A DNA stretch of 18,005 nucleotides from Alphaproteobacteria bacterium (GTDB taxonomy: Bacteria; Pseudomonadota; Alphaproteobacteria; Micavibrionales; UBA1664), in assembly GCA_018969935.1 (NCBI GenBank), contig JAGWXJ010000027.1, positions 1 through 18,005 of the forward strand, given 5' to 3'. The position numbers and the translations under genes were made by a program. Positions 1-9,500 of this stretch are shown piece by piece. The number at the start of each line of letters is the position of its first letter. Position 1 is the stretch's first letter. The notes under the pieces were generated by a model. That model made no database searches. It saw only the letters and a list, made by a program, of their open reading frames with translations, and had not been told where the DNA came from.

Positions 1-843
1 GGCCAGTACCAGCAGGCCCTTGCCGATTATGTAGAAGCGGTTGGCCATGCGCCGGTATCGGCGCTCAAGCGCCCGATATTGCCCGCGAGCTTCCCCGAAA
101 GCCTTGATAGCGCGATTGACGTTGCCCAGCAGACGCACCCGCAGGTGCTGGCGGCCCAGCAAGCCCTTATCGCCAGCGACCATGATGCGCGCGCAGAAAG
201 CACATCGTATCTGCCGAAATTGAAGACGGAACTTTCCTACCTCAAGCGTGACCAGAAGGACCTTGTAGGCGGTGAAACGGTTGATGCCCGCGCCCTGATG
301 AAGATGGACTGGAATTACTCGGTTGGCGGGGCACAGCATGCCCGTGTTGGCCGTGCCGAACATACGCGCGCGCAGGCCAAGGCGCAGCTGCAGGATGTTT
401 ACCGCCGTATCGAACGTGATATCCGCGTCGCGTGGTCGGGGCTTGATGTGGTGCGTGAACAATTCAAGACGCAGGAAAACCGTAAGGATACAACCGCCAA
501 GGTGGTTGAAACCTATAAAACGCAATATGAAGGCGACAAGCGCACACTCATTGAAATCATGCAGGCTGAAAGCCAGGCATTTGATGCCGAGGTTGCTTTT
601 GCCAATGCGGATTACGGAGTCATTAGCGCCACCTATACCCTGATGGCTGCGATGGGCCAATTGTTGCCTGCACTTGCGCCCGCAACGGGTGAACTTGCGA
701 TTACCGCAGCTGACATGCCGCAGACAGAAACGGCAGAAACGCCAACCGAGGCTGTTGCCGAAACCCCCCAAGCCGAAGCGGAACAACCCGCACCTGCGGA
801 TGCCGCTTCCGAACCAACCGAAGCAGCAACCGATGACAAGTAA
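1..843 (+). CDS. TolC-family outer-membrane channel of a T1SS (3' part only)
   Basis: The reading frame is open from the first base to the TAA at 841-843, so the 5' part lies outside the window and 280 codons are visible. The visible part begins with a stretch typical of the middle of TolC/OEP proteins (a VG..P segment, then FPESLDSAIDVAQQTHPQVLAAQ, a repeat-start helix). It continues with long amphipathic helices rich in R, Q, E and A, including RRIERDIRVAWSGLDVVREQ and YKTQYEGDKRTLIEIMQAES. In this family these form the periplasmic alpha-barrel and outer-membrane beta-barrel through which substrates leave the cell. The following genes encode the ABC exporter and fusion protein, so this is the outer-membrane partner (LapE/TolC role). 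The last ~48 residues are an A/E/P/T/Q-rich acidic tail with no TolC-like structure. The next gene starts inside its last codons. Family call is firm; substrate is inferred from context. Confidence 0.88.
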   Translation, partial: GQYQQALADYVEAVGHAPVSALKRPILPASFPESLDSAIDVAQQTHPQVLAAQQALIASDHDARAESTSYLPKLKTELSYLKRDQKDLVGGETVDARALMKMDWNYSVGGAQHARVGRAEHTRAQAKAQLQDVYRRIERDIRVAWSGLDVVREQFKTQENRKDTTAKVVETYKTQYEGDKRTLIEIMQAESQAFDAEVAFANADYGVISATYTLMAAMGQLLPALAPATGELAITAADMPQTETAETPTEAVAETPQAEAEQPAPADAASEPTEAATDDK

Positions 844-2962
844 AAGCGGTTCCGTTGATCCGCTGCTCGAATGCCTTGTTTTTCTGGCGTCAAAATTCGG
901 GCGGACGCGCACTTCACAGGCCCTTGTAGCCGGCCTTCCTTATGATGCGCGCGGTATGGGACCCGAGCTTTTTTGCGAAGCTGCCACTCGCATCGGCCTC
1001 AAGACCAAAATAATCGAGCGGGCGTGGGAGGATATTGATGATGCGGTGTTGCCGTGCGTGGCCCTGCTTGGTAGCCACGATGCCTGTGTGGTGCTTGCGC
1101 GCGCGGGGGACGAGGTGCGTGTATTTGTGCCTGTCAAAGGCGAAGGCATGTTGCCCACGCGCGAGTTTTTGAAAGCGTATAAAGGTTTTTCCATTTTTGT
1201 GCACCCTGAAGCCGAGGCAGTATCCGACCCGCTTTCGGGCGAGGCCTTGCGCGATAGCAAGCAACACTGGTTTTGGGGTTTGGTGCGCGAGAACAAGGCG
1301 CTTTACCGCCGCGTTGCCGTTGCTGCGCTTTTGATAAACCTTTTTGCGTTTGCAGGCCCTATATTCACTATGAACGTGTATGACCGCGTCATACCCAATG
1401 CGGCCATGCATACGGGTTGGGTGCTGGCTATCGGCATTACCATTGTTTACGGATTTGACCTTGCGATGCGCACGTTGCGCGGTTACTTCGTGGACCTTGC
1501 CGGCAGGAAAATCGACGTGCTGGCGGCCCGCCGGATTTACGACCAAGTTTTGAACATGCGCCTTGCAGGCAGGCCGAAATCCAGCGGTGCGTTTGCCAAC
1601 ATGCTGCGCGAATTTGAAAGCGTGAAGGAGTTTTTTACATCCGCTACCCTCATGGCGTTTGTGGACCTGCCTTTTGCGGTGCTTTTTATTGCGTTTATTT
1701 TCTTCGTATCGCCGATACTGGGTCTGATTGTGCTGATTGTGACGCTTGTATCGGCTGCAATCAGCTACACCATCCAGAAGCCGCTTCGTTATCTTATCCA
1801 GAAAACGTCAGAAGCATCCGAAGCGCGGCACGGCGTGCTTGTTGAAACCATCCACGGGCTTGAAACCATCAAGGCCATTCGCGCGGACGGGCGTTTTCGT
1901 GCGCGGTACGGCGATTTTGTGGGCGAGAGCGCTGCAGTCGGTTCGGCATCCCGCTTTTTTGGCAACCTTACCATCAACGTTGCCATCTTCTTCCAGCAGA
2001 TATCATCGGTCTTTATCATTGTTGCCGGCATGTACCTTGTGGCGGACGGGCAAATGACCATGGGTGCATTGATTGCCAGCGTGATGCTGGCGGGCCGCGC
2101 TACGGCACCGATTGCGCAGATAGCAGCCATGATATCGCGCTACCATTCATCACGCGGGGCGCTTGCCACTTTGGAGCGCATCATGAAGATGCCGGTCGAG
2201 CGCCCGCAGAACCGCAACTTCCTGCATCGCCCGACATTACAGGGCGGCGTGACGTTTGACCGCGTTTCATTCCAGTATCCTTCCACCGGGCGGGATGTGA
2301 TTGACCAGATTACCTTCAAGGTGAATGCCGGCGAGAAGGTGGGTATCATCGGGCGTATCGGTTCAGGCAAAAGTACGATTGCGCGCCTTATTATGGGCTT
2401 ATACGAGCCGACGGCAGGTTCCATCATCATCGATGATACGGACCAGAGGCAGATCGACCCTGCCGACCTTCGCCGCAACATTGCCTACATACCGCAGGAT
2501 GTCGTCCTGTTTTCAGGCACTATCCGCGACAACATCACGGCGTCTTTTTCGCATGCGTCGGATGATGAAGTGCTTGAGGCATCCAAGGCGGCGGGCGTGC
2601 ATGACTTTGTATCGAAGCTGCCGCAAGGATACGACACCCCAGTTGGCGAACGCGGCGAGGGGTTATCGGGCGGGCAGCGGCAGGCCATTGCATTAGCGCG
2701 TGCGCTTATTACCAAGCCGCGTGTACTGTTGTGCGACGAGCCTACGAACTCGATGGATGTGCAGGCGGAGGACCTGTTTTCCAAGCATATCGAGGAACAG
2801 GCCAAAGGCCGCACGCTTGTGCTTATCACGCACCGCCAGAACCTGCTGAAGCTGGTTGACCGCCTTATCCTGATTGACCAAGGCAAAATTGTAGCCGATG
2901 GGCCGCGCGACAAGGTGATAGATGCGCTTGCGGCAGGCCAGATAACGGTCAGGAAGGTGTAG
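833..2962 (+). CDS. Type I secretion ABC exporter, LapB/LssB type
   Basis: This 709-residue inner-membrane permease/ATPase drives one-step export of a T1SS substrate. I chose the ATG at 833, which overlaps the stop of the upstream channel gene, because MTSKSGSVDPLLECLVFLA matches the start of this family. The longer open frame to 674 would read out of frame through the channel's tail. Residues ~8-130 form a C39-like domain in which the position of the catalytic Cys appears to be Pro (DPLLECL), so it should dock substrate rather than cut a leader. Residues ~155-440 hold the transmembrane helices. The ATPase domain shows Walker A GRIGSGKST (K513), ABC signature LSGGQ (611-615), Walker B VLLCDEP (E636) and the H-loop His667, all intact. 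Length suits the family (~700). It is co-transcribed with its partners. The convergent giant protein at 6580-12432 is the likely cargo. Confidence 0.93.
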   Translation: MTSKSGSVDPLLECLVFLASKFGRTRTSQALVAGLPYDARGMGPELFCEAATRIGLKTKIIERAWEDIDDAVLPCVALLGSHDACVVLARAGDEVRVFVPVKGEGMLPTREFLKAYKGFSIFVHPEAEAVSDPLSGEALRDSKQHWFWGLVRENKALYRRVAVAALLINLFAFAGPIFTMNVYDRVIPNAAMHTGWVLAIGITIVYGFDLAMRTLRGYFVDLAGRKIDVLAARRIYDQVLNMRLAGRPKSSGAFANMLREFESVKEFFTSATLMAFVDLPFAVLFIAFIFFVSPILGLIVLIVTLVSAAISYTIQKPLRYLIQKTSEASEARHGVLVETIHGLETIKAIRADGRFRARYGDFVGESAAVGSASRFFGNLTINVAIFFQQISSVFIIVAGMYLVADGQMTMGALIASVMLAGRATAPIAQIAAMISRYHSSRGALATLERIMKMPVERPQNRNFLHRPTLQGGVTFDRVSFQYPSTGRDVIDQITFKVNAGEKVGIIGRIGSGKSTIARLIMGLYEPTAGSIIIDDTDQRQIDPADLRRNIAYIPQDVVLFSGTIRDNITASFSHASDDEVLEASKAAGVHDFVSKLPQGYDTPVGERGEGLSGGQRQAIALARALITKPRVLLCDEPTNSMDVQAEDLFSKHIEEQAKGRTLVLITHRQNLLKLVDRLILIDQGKIVADGPRDKVIDALAAGQITVRKV

Positions 2963-2963
2963 G

Positions 2964-4322
2964 ATGCGCCTTGTCAAAACCCTGCTGCGCGATATCGAGC
3001 GTAACCGCCGCCTGCACGAGGATGCGGATTTTATGGCCGAGGCCGTGGCGGCCACGCGCCTGCAGGCGCGCTGGTCGGCGAATGCGCTTATGTATTCGAT
3101 CACGGCCCTGTTTGCTGTTTTCATGCTGTGGGCGTGTTTTGCCGAAGTCGAGCAGCTTACGCGCGGTTCGGGGCAGGTTGTGCCGACCACGGAAACGCAG
3201 CTTGTGCAGTCGCTTGAGGGTGGGATACTCGATGCGCTGATGGTTGAAGAAGGCGCGAGTGTCAAAAAAGGGCAGGTGCTTGCCCGTATCAAGAACGTGG
3301 CTTTTGCATCGGACCAAAAAGGCATCGAGGCCAAGGCTGCGGCCCTTACCATCAAGCGCGCGCGCCTTAAGGCCGAGGCATCGGGCGAGCCGTTCACGCC
3401 GCCAGCCGATACCGCCGCGCAATTCCCTGCCATCGCATCCAACGAGCAGGCTTTATACGCATCCCGCCAGCAGGACCTGAAAAACACCATGTCGATGCTG
3501 GATGATAATATCCGCCGTTCCGAGGCGGATTTGCGGGAAATATCGGCGCAAGTATCACGCCTTTCCGAAACGCGCGGGCTTCTTGAAAAGGAAGTTGCTA
3601 TGACGCGTGCCATGGTTGCCAAAAACGCGGCACCCAAAATGGAAGGCATCAAGCTTGAGCGCGAACTTGCCGATTTGCGCGGCAACCTCAGTGCGGCCAC
3701 GCAAAAGCGTTCATCCATCGAGGCACAACTGAGTGCCACGCGCGGCGAACGCGCCGAGAAGGAAAACAAATTCAAATCCGAGGCACTGGGCGAGATAACC
3801 GGCGTAGAAGCCGAGCTTGCCGGCCTTTCTGAAATGCTGAATACGGCGAATGACCGCGTTGACCGTTCCGAGCTGCGGGCGCCCGCTGACGGTATTATCA
3901 AGTCCATCCATATGCGAACGATTGGCGGTGTTATCGAGCCTGCCAAGGTGTTCATGGAAATCGTGCCTGTGCATGACGTGCTTAAAATTTCGGCCAAGGT
4001 ATCGCCTGCCGATATCGCTTTCCTGAAAATCGGGCAGCCGGTACGCGTCGGCATCTCGGCCTATGATCCGCAAAGATACGGCAAGCTGGATGGCAAGCTT
4101 ACCCGCATTGGTGCCGACACGGTTACGGACCAGAAGGGTAATATTTTCTTTGAAATCGATGTCGTGACCGACAAAACCTATCTGGGTACCAAGGCCAGCC
4201 CGCTTCCCATCAATGTGGGGATGGTTGCGCAGGTTGATGTCGTGACAGGCAAGCGTAGTATCATGTCGTATCTGCTCAAGCCGTTCTTGCGCGCAAGGCA
4301 GGAGGCCTTAACCGAGCGATGA
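2964..4322 (+). CDS. HlyD/LapC-type T1SS membrane-fusion protein
   Basis: This 452-residue periplasmic adaptor links the ABC exporter to the TolC channel. The ATG is one base after the stop of the exporter gene and has a Shine-Dalgarno-like AGGAAGG at 2951-2957. A short cytoplasmic N-terminus is followed by one transmembrane helix (~39-60). A lipoyl-like half-motif follows (VQSLEGGILDALMVEEGASV, ~81-100, then KKGQVLARI), then a long coiled-coil hairpin (~112-300) and the second lipoyl half with RSELRAPADGIIKSI. The C-terminal beta-domain ends with a segment shaped like the HlyD family signature (INVGMVAQVDVVTGKRSI). Length is usual for the family. The gene overlaps the next start codon by four bases (ATGA), so the adenylate cyclase is translationally coupled to it. 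Function is secure; cargo is inferred. Confidence 0.93.
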   Translation: MRLVKTLLRDIERNRRLHEDADFMAEAVAATRLQARWSANALMYSITALFAVFMLWACFAEVEQLTRGSGQVVPTTETQLVQSLEGGILDALMVEEGASVKKGQVLARIKNVAFASDQKGIEAKAAALTIKRARLKAEASGEPFTPPADTAAQFPAIASNEQALYASRQQDLKNTMSMLDDNIRRSEADLREISAQVSRLSETRGLLEKEVAMTRAMVAKNAAPKMEGIKLERELADLRGNLSAATQKRSSIEAQLSATRGERAEKENKFKSEALGEITGVEAELAGLSEMLNTANDRVDRSELRAPADGIIKSIHMRTIGGVIEPAKVFMEIVPVHDVLKISAKVSPADIAFLKIGQPVRVGISAYDPQRYGKLDGKLTRIGADTVTDQKGNIFFEIDVVTDKTYLGTKASPLPINVGMVAQVDVVTGKRSIMSYLLKPFLRARQEALTER

Positions 4323-6574
4323 TGCGTTTCCTGACCCGCAGGGGCGTGCAATCAGCCTTACTGTTGGCCGTGCTGCTAGGGGCATGCATCCTGAGTATGA
4401 CCGAGCAGCCTGCGCTGCGTAAATTGCAGTACCTGACCTTTGATACCTTCAATAAAATCAAGCCGCGCGACCCCACCGACAAAGTGGTGATTGTGGATAT
4501 CGACGAGGAGTCACTGGCTGTTCTGAAGCAGTGGCCGTGGCCGCGCGATGTGGTTGGCAAGCTGGTTGAAAAGATTGCGCAGGCCGGTGCCGCATCGATT
4601 GCCTTTGATATGGTGTTTTCCGAGGAAGACAGGACATCCCCTGATAAAATCGCATCCCGCCTGCCTGATACGCCCGAGATGGCAATAGCCAAGCAGGAGC
4701 TTCTGACGCTGCCGGATAACGACGACCTGTTTACCCAATCCATCCAGAAAGTGGGTAATGTGGTAACGGGTTTCGTGGCTTCGGACGGTGGACATGCCGA
4801 GCGTTCACCTGCTGAACCACGCGGCCTGGTCATCGAAAACAAGGCCAAGAAGATTTTGCAGGCCGACGCCAAACGCCTGCAACACGTGGTTGCCAGTATC
4901 GAGCGCATAGAAAGCGCCGCCGCCGGTAACGGGCACTTTTATGTAGCGCCGGACCTTGACGGTATTGTGCGCCGTGTGCCCCTTATCGTTGCGCACAAAC
5001 GCGAAGGCAAGGAGCAGACAAGCCTTTATCCTTCCCTTTCCCTTGAAGCCGTACGCGTGGCGTTGGGCGGCAAGAACAGCACGCAAATCTGGCCAAGGCC
5101 TGTCAAAGATTTCTGGGATTTTTTCAAGTCGCCGCTGTTTTTGAAAATCGGCGGGGTGAAGGTGCCTATCGATAACGACGGGCAATTCTGGGTTTATTAT
5201 ACGCCGCGGCTAGAGGCGCGTTACATACCTGCTTGGAAGGTGCTCGCGGGCTCGGTTGACCCCAAACAAATGGCAGGCAAGATTGTTTTTGTCGGTACCA
5301 GTGCCATTGGCCTCAAGGATATACGTTCTTCGCCGCTTGATCTGTTTTTGCCCGGTGTCGAGATGCACGTGAACGTGGTCGAGCAGATCTTGCAGGGTAA
5401 ATTCCTGTCCCGCCCCGACCTTATCAAGGGTATCGAGCCTATCTTCATTTTTGTTATCGGGCTTCTTGTTATCGTTCTTTCGCCTTTTGTCAGCCCGTTC
5501 ATCCTGTTTGGTACAGTGATGATGATTGTGCTGGGTGCTTTCTCGCTTTCGTGGAAGGCGTTTTCAGGCCCGGGATTCCTGATTGACCCTGTTTATCCTT
5601 CTGTGGCCGTTATGGTCATTTTCGTGCTGTCTGCCCTGTTTTCGTATTTGAAATCGGAGTATGAGCGTAGCGAGATCCGCGATGCATTCGGGCATTATAT
5701 TTCACCCGATTTCATGACGGAACTTACAAAAAACCCTGAGAAGCTGAAGCTTGGCGGGGAAATAAAACCGCTGACCATCATGTTCACGGATATCCGCAAC
5801 TTTACGACGATTGCGGAGGGCATGACGCCCGAGGTGCTTATCAACACCATGAACGACTTCCTGACGCCGATGTCGGATGAAGTGATGCGCGCGCGCGGTA
5901 CCATCGATAAATACATGGGCGATGCCATGATGGCCTTCTGGAATGCACCGCTGGATGTTGAAAACCATGAAAAACTGGCCGTGCGTGCCGCTTTGGGCAT
6001 GCGTGATGTGCTTGCACCTGTCAACGAAAGCATCAAGGCCAAGGCAGTGGCCGAGGGGCGCCAATACCACCCGCTTAATTGCGGTATTGGCATCAATACA
6101 GGCCCCGTTGCCGTTGGGAACATGGGTAGCCGCCAGCGTTTTGCGTATTCTGTGCTGGGTGATGCGGTCAACCTTGCATCCCGCCTTGAGGGCCAAACCA
6201 AAACCTACGGGCTTAATATTCTGATTGGTGAAACAACGGCCAATAACGCCCGTGAATTCGGCCTTATGGAGATTGATCTTATCAAGGTTAAGGGCAAGAC
6301 CGAGCCGGTCAGGATTTATACGGTCCTTGGGGATGAAGCCTATGCGGCTGACCCTGCCTTCCGCAAATGGCAGGATACGCATAATGCGTTTTTAGAAGCC
6401 TACAGGGCGCGTGCGTTTGACAAGGCACAGGCATTTATCAAGACATGTCGCGCCATGGATACCCAAGACATGCTGGGTGATTATTACATGGTATTCGAGA
6501 TGCGGATTGCCGATTTTACGCGCAATATGCCCCCATCCGATTGGGATGGGGTTTATACCGCAACCGGCAAGTAA
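4319..6574 (+). CDS. CHASE2-domain class III adenylate cyclase
   Basis: This 751-residue membrane enzyme should make cAMP from ATP. The first ATG at 4319 overlaps the fusion-protein stop and has AGGAGG at 4300-4305; an adjacent ATG at 4322 is an alternative. Residues ~10-26 form a membrane helix, ~30-365 a periplasmic CHASE2 sensor, and three helices follow (~372-388, 392-411, 424-443), the standard CHASE2 layout. The cyclase domain (~480-665) has both metal-binding Asp (D491 in MFTDIRNFT, D535 in KYMGDAMMAF), the adenine-selecting Lys (K531) and the transition-state Asn/Arg (N618, R622 in GDAVNLASRLEG), so it should be active. The second purine-recognition position, usually Asp or Thr, reads Ser (S611). 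A helical tail (~670-751) follows. Its place in the secretion operon suggests that it senses periplasmic or envelope events linked to export. The stimulus is unknown. Confidence 0.93.
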   Translation: MMRFLTRRGVQSALLLAVLLGACILSMTEQPALRKLQYLTFDTFNKIKPRDPTDKVVIVDIDEESLAVLKQWPWPRDVVGKLVEKIAQAGAASIAFDMVFSEEDRTSPDKIASRLPDTPEMAIAKQELLTLPDNDDLFTQSIQKVGNVVTGFVASDGGHAERSPAEPRGLVIENKAKKILQADAKRLQHVVASIERIESAAAGNGHFYVAPDLDGIVRRVPLIVAHKREGKEQTSLYPSLSLEAVRVALGGKNSTQIWPRPVKDFWDFFKSPLFLKIGGVKVPIDNDGQFWVYYTPRLEARYIPAWKVLAGSVDPKQMAGKIVFVGTSAIGLKDIRSSPLDLFLPGVEMHVNVVEQILQGKFLSRPDLIKGIEPIFIFVIGLLVIVLSPFVSPFILFGTVMMIVLGAFSLSWKAFSGPGFLIDPVYPSVAVMVIFVLSALFSYLKSEYERSEIRDAFGHYISPDFMTELTKNPEKLKLGGEIKPLTIMFTDIRNFTTIAEGMTPEVLINTMNDFLTPMSDEVMRARGTIDKYMGDAMMAFWNAPLDVENHEKLAVRAALGMRDVLAPVNESIKAKAVAEGRQYHPLNCGIGINTGPVAVGNMGSRQRFAYSVLGDAVNLASRLEGQTKTYGLNILIGETTANNAREFGLMEIDLIKVKGKTEPVRIYTVLGDEAYAADPAFRKWQDTHNAFLEAYRARAFDKAQAFIKTCRAMDTQDMLGDYYMVFEMRIADFTRNMPPSDWDGVYTATGK
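6531..6551. terminator. Hairpin at the convergent gene ends (weak terminator candidate)
   Basis: A perfect 8-bp inverted repeat, CCCCATCC (6531-6538) and GGATGGGG (6544-6551) with a 5-base loop, lies in the last codons of the cyclase gene and just downstream of the giant gene's stop on the other strand. On the + strand it is followed by a short TTTAT; on the - strand there is no T run. It may limit transcriptional collision where the two genes meet with only 5 bp between stops, but it is not a classical intrinsic terminator. Confidence 0.3.
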
Positions 6575-6579
6575 CCAGT

Positions 6580-9500
6580 TTAAGCGCTTGCGAGCGTGGA
6601 GGCGCCGATAATACGGCTGTCTACCAGCAATTCCACGTGGGTCGCCATGTGGGTGTATTTCTGGTAGGTGATGCCGTCTTCGTTGACCGTGTCGGGGCCG
6701 CCCGTTCCATCATAGTCATGCTTGAACTGCAGGTTGCTGGATAGCGAATAAATATCGCCAATCGAACCTGCGCCATCAAACAGAGTCAGGGAGTTTTCGA
6801 GAGATGCCTGAAGGTCCGTGACTGCTATCTTGATGCGGCCTTCACCGTTGGATGAAGCGAGGGCAATAATATCCCTGATATCCAGTTTAAGCTGATCGAG
6901 ATAGCTGTTGCTTTCAAAGAGGATTTTTTCGATGCCTTGTGCGTGTTTGCTTAAACCGCGAAGGTCAATAGCATCAGCTGTCGGTGTGCCGCTCTCGCCG
7001 TTACTAAAGAACAGTTTGAGCGTATCCGTACCTAGGCCGCCATCAAAGTTGCGGATTGCGCCGTTGTTGGCGATTTTCATGACGTCATCGCCATCGCCTG
7101 CACTGAACGAGATGCTGGTGTGCTGGTCAACGGACAATACATCGTTGGAAGTGTGGCCCACAAAGTTTTGTGATGATGCGCTAGAGCCCGATGTGCCCGA
7201 GAATTTCTGGACACCGCCGCTATAGTTGTTGCCGTAAACGACATACGCATCGCCGTACATGCCATCCGTATCGTCGCTGGAGGGGTTGCCTATAAGGATA
7301 TCCTTGTAGCCGTCGCCATTCAGGTCACCTGCGCCGATGGCCCTAATTTCTGGCGAGAGCGAGTTACCAAGATGGATTTTAAAGCTCTTGGTTTCGTCAC
7401 CAAGATCGGTTTGTAGGTTGAAGCCTGTAAGGCCACCCGTTTTACCGTAAATGACGGCGAGCGTGTGCTCGTAATGGCCTGCACCTACATCCTTGCTGAT
7501 GCTGATGAAGATATCGGAGATGCCATCGCCGTTGAAATCGCCGGCAGAACCAATGGTTTTACCAAGCTCGCCCATCGAGGCACCGGAATTCGTGATTCTG
7601 AAGCCATTATAAGAAGCTAGGGTGGTACCGGTATGATCAAAGCCGAATTCATCAACGCCCAGTTTAACAATCTGGTTCGATAGGCCCTGATTACCGTAAA
7701 TCATGTAAATCGAGCCATCGACGCCATCGGTTTCCGAGCGTACCAGCAGGTCGCTCATACCGTCGTTGTTAAAGTCACCTGCATTGGCAATTTCATCGCC
7801 AATCATGCCTTCGGCAACCTTACCTATAATTTTCAACTGCGATGAGGGCGAGGACAGCATGCTTTGGGTAAGGCCCGAGTTACCAAAGTATACGGTAACC
7901 ATGCCCTGTCTTTCGCCTGTCGTGCCTCCGTTCGTATCAACGCCCTCGGCGCTGATGGCAAAGTCGGCAATACCATCGCCGTTGAAATCCTTGAGCGAGG
8001 CTGCGTTTCTACCGAACATATTGCCTACTGCGGGTGATACGGGTGTGGGCATATAAATGCCGTTCGAAGTCAGGTTCTGGGCATCCAAATCAGCTGAAAA
8101 GTTCTGTTTGCCCAGTACGATAAATGCCGAACCTGACCTGCTTTGGCCGCTGATATCGGCATAGCCTGTGCTGACGAGAAGGTCCGTAAAGCCGTCCTGG
8201 TTGACGTCACCGAGCGAGGTCACCTTGATGGCGTCCTGTTTTTCCTGATCGGTTGTAACGCTTGCGCCTGACTGGATGTTGTAAATATCAAGCGTATCGT
8301 TTGTGTAACCGGAGCGCATGATGTGAACCATGCCGTCACCGAAGTTAGAAACAGCCAGATCGGAGTGTGCGGACGCACCTTCAAAATTCTTCATGATGGC
8401 GATACTTGCGCCATAGAAGCTGTCCGTATCGTTACCGCTACCAGCGGTCGTGAGTTCCTTGAACGTGCCGTTACCGCCAGACGTAACGCTGGAAAGGCCT
8501 ACGTAGCCATCTGAAGCGTTTGCCATCAGGGTCGTATTGTTTGTAAAGCTGTAGATACCGCCCGAAACTTCGTTCGGGTTTTCGGCGTTCAGTGCCCTCG
8601 GGGCACCGATAATGATTTCGGATCTTCCGCCATCAAAGTCGCCTACGGCAAGGCTTGCGCCAAACATGGTTTGGCCTGCGCGGTTGTCGTTTTCGATGCG
8701 GAAGCCGGAAGCGCCGTTAAGAGCCTCAATCATCAACCCATCGTTTTTGGCAATAAAGGAGAAGGTTTCATAGATGTCATCAGCGCCAAAGCCGTTTTGC
8801 TGCGCATCCAGCCTGACGGTGATGCTGTATTTTTCCTCGCCATTGAAGATGGGGTTGATACCGTTGACCAGTTTAAGGACAACATCCGTTTGGCCGTCAA
8901 CCGTACGTGATACGAGCTCAAAGTTGGTGATATTCAGTGTCCCCTGGCCTGTTACATCGGTAAGACCATAGAGCATCATGTTGGCGAGCCCTGCCTGTGA
9001 GGCACCTGAAGAATCTTCGTCAGCCACATTGATTTTGCCAATCAAGGTGCCTTGGCCAGTGCCGTTGGCTGTCCTGCCGGCAATAAAGCTATCTATGTTC
9101 TCGCCGGGGCGGAACTGCGTACCATCGTTCATGATGATGGCGGTTGCAGCATCATTCGCATCATCTACGGTTATAGCCAATGCCTGCGTATCGGTGCCAC
9201 CTGCGCCATCGGAAACACTAACGTTGACGTTATAAATGTTGTTTCCGCCTGAATCCGCAGGGGATTCGTAGTTAGGTGCTGCGATAAAGCTCAAATTGCC
9301 GTTACTATCGATTGTGAAGAAAGAAGAATCAGGGCCGCTGAGCGTGTAAGTGAGGGTTGTGCCAGCATCAGGATCGGCTGCAACAACATGCGTAACCGAT
9401 GTAGAGTTTTCGCTGATGTTGAGGTTCGCTGATACACCGCCGCCATTGGATGTGATTACAGGCGTTTCGTTTACGTTGGAAATGGTAACGGCGATGGATT

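Noticed and set aside
674..832. Longer N-terminus for the ABC exporter
   Set aside because: The extension overlaps the channel gene out of frame, is low-complexity Pro/Gln/Lys-rich and is not part of the family.
2693..4054. Long 453-codon open frame on the - strand
   Set aside because: It lies fully opposite the exporter end and HlyD gene, has a Ser/Arg-rich shadow composition and no recognisable domain or ribosome site.
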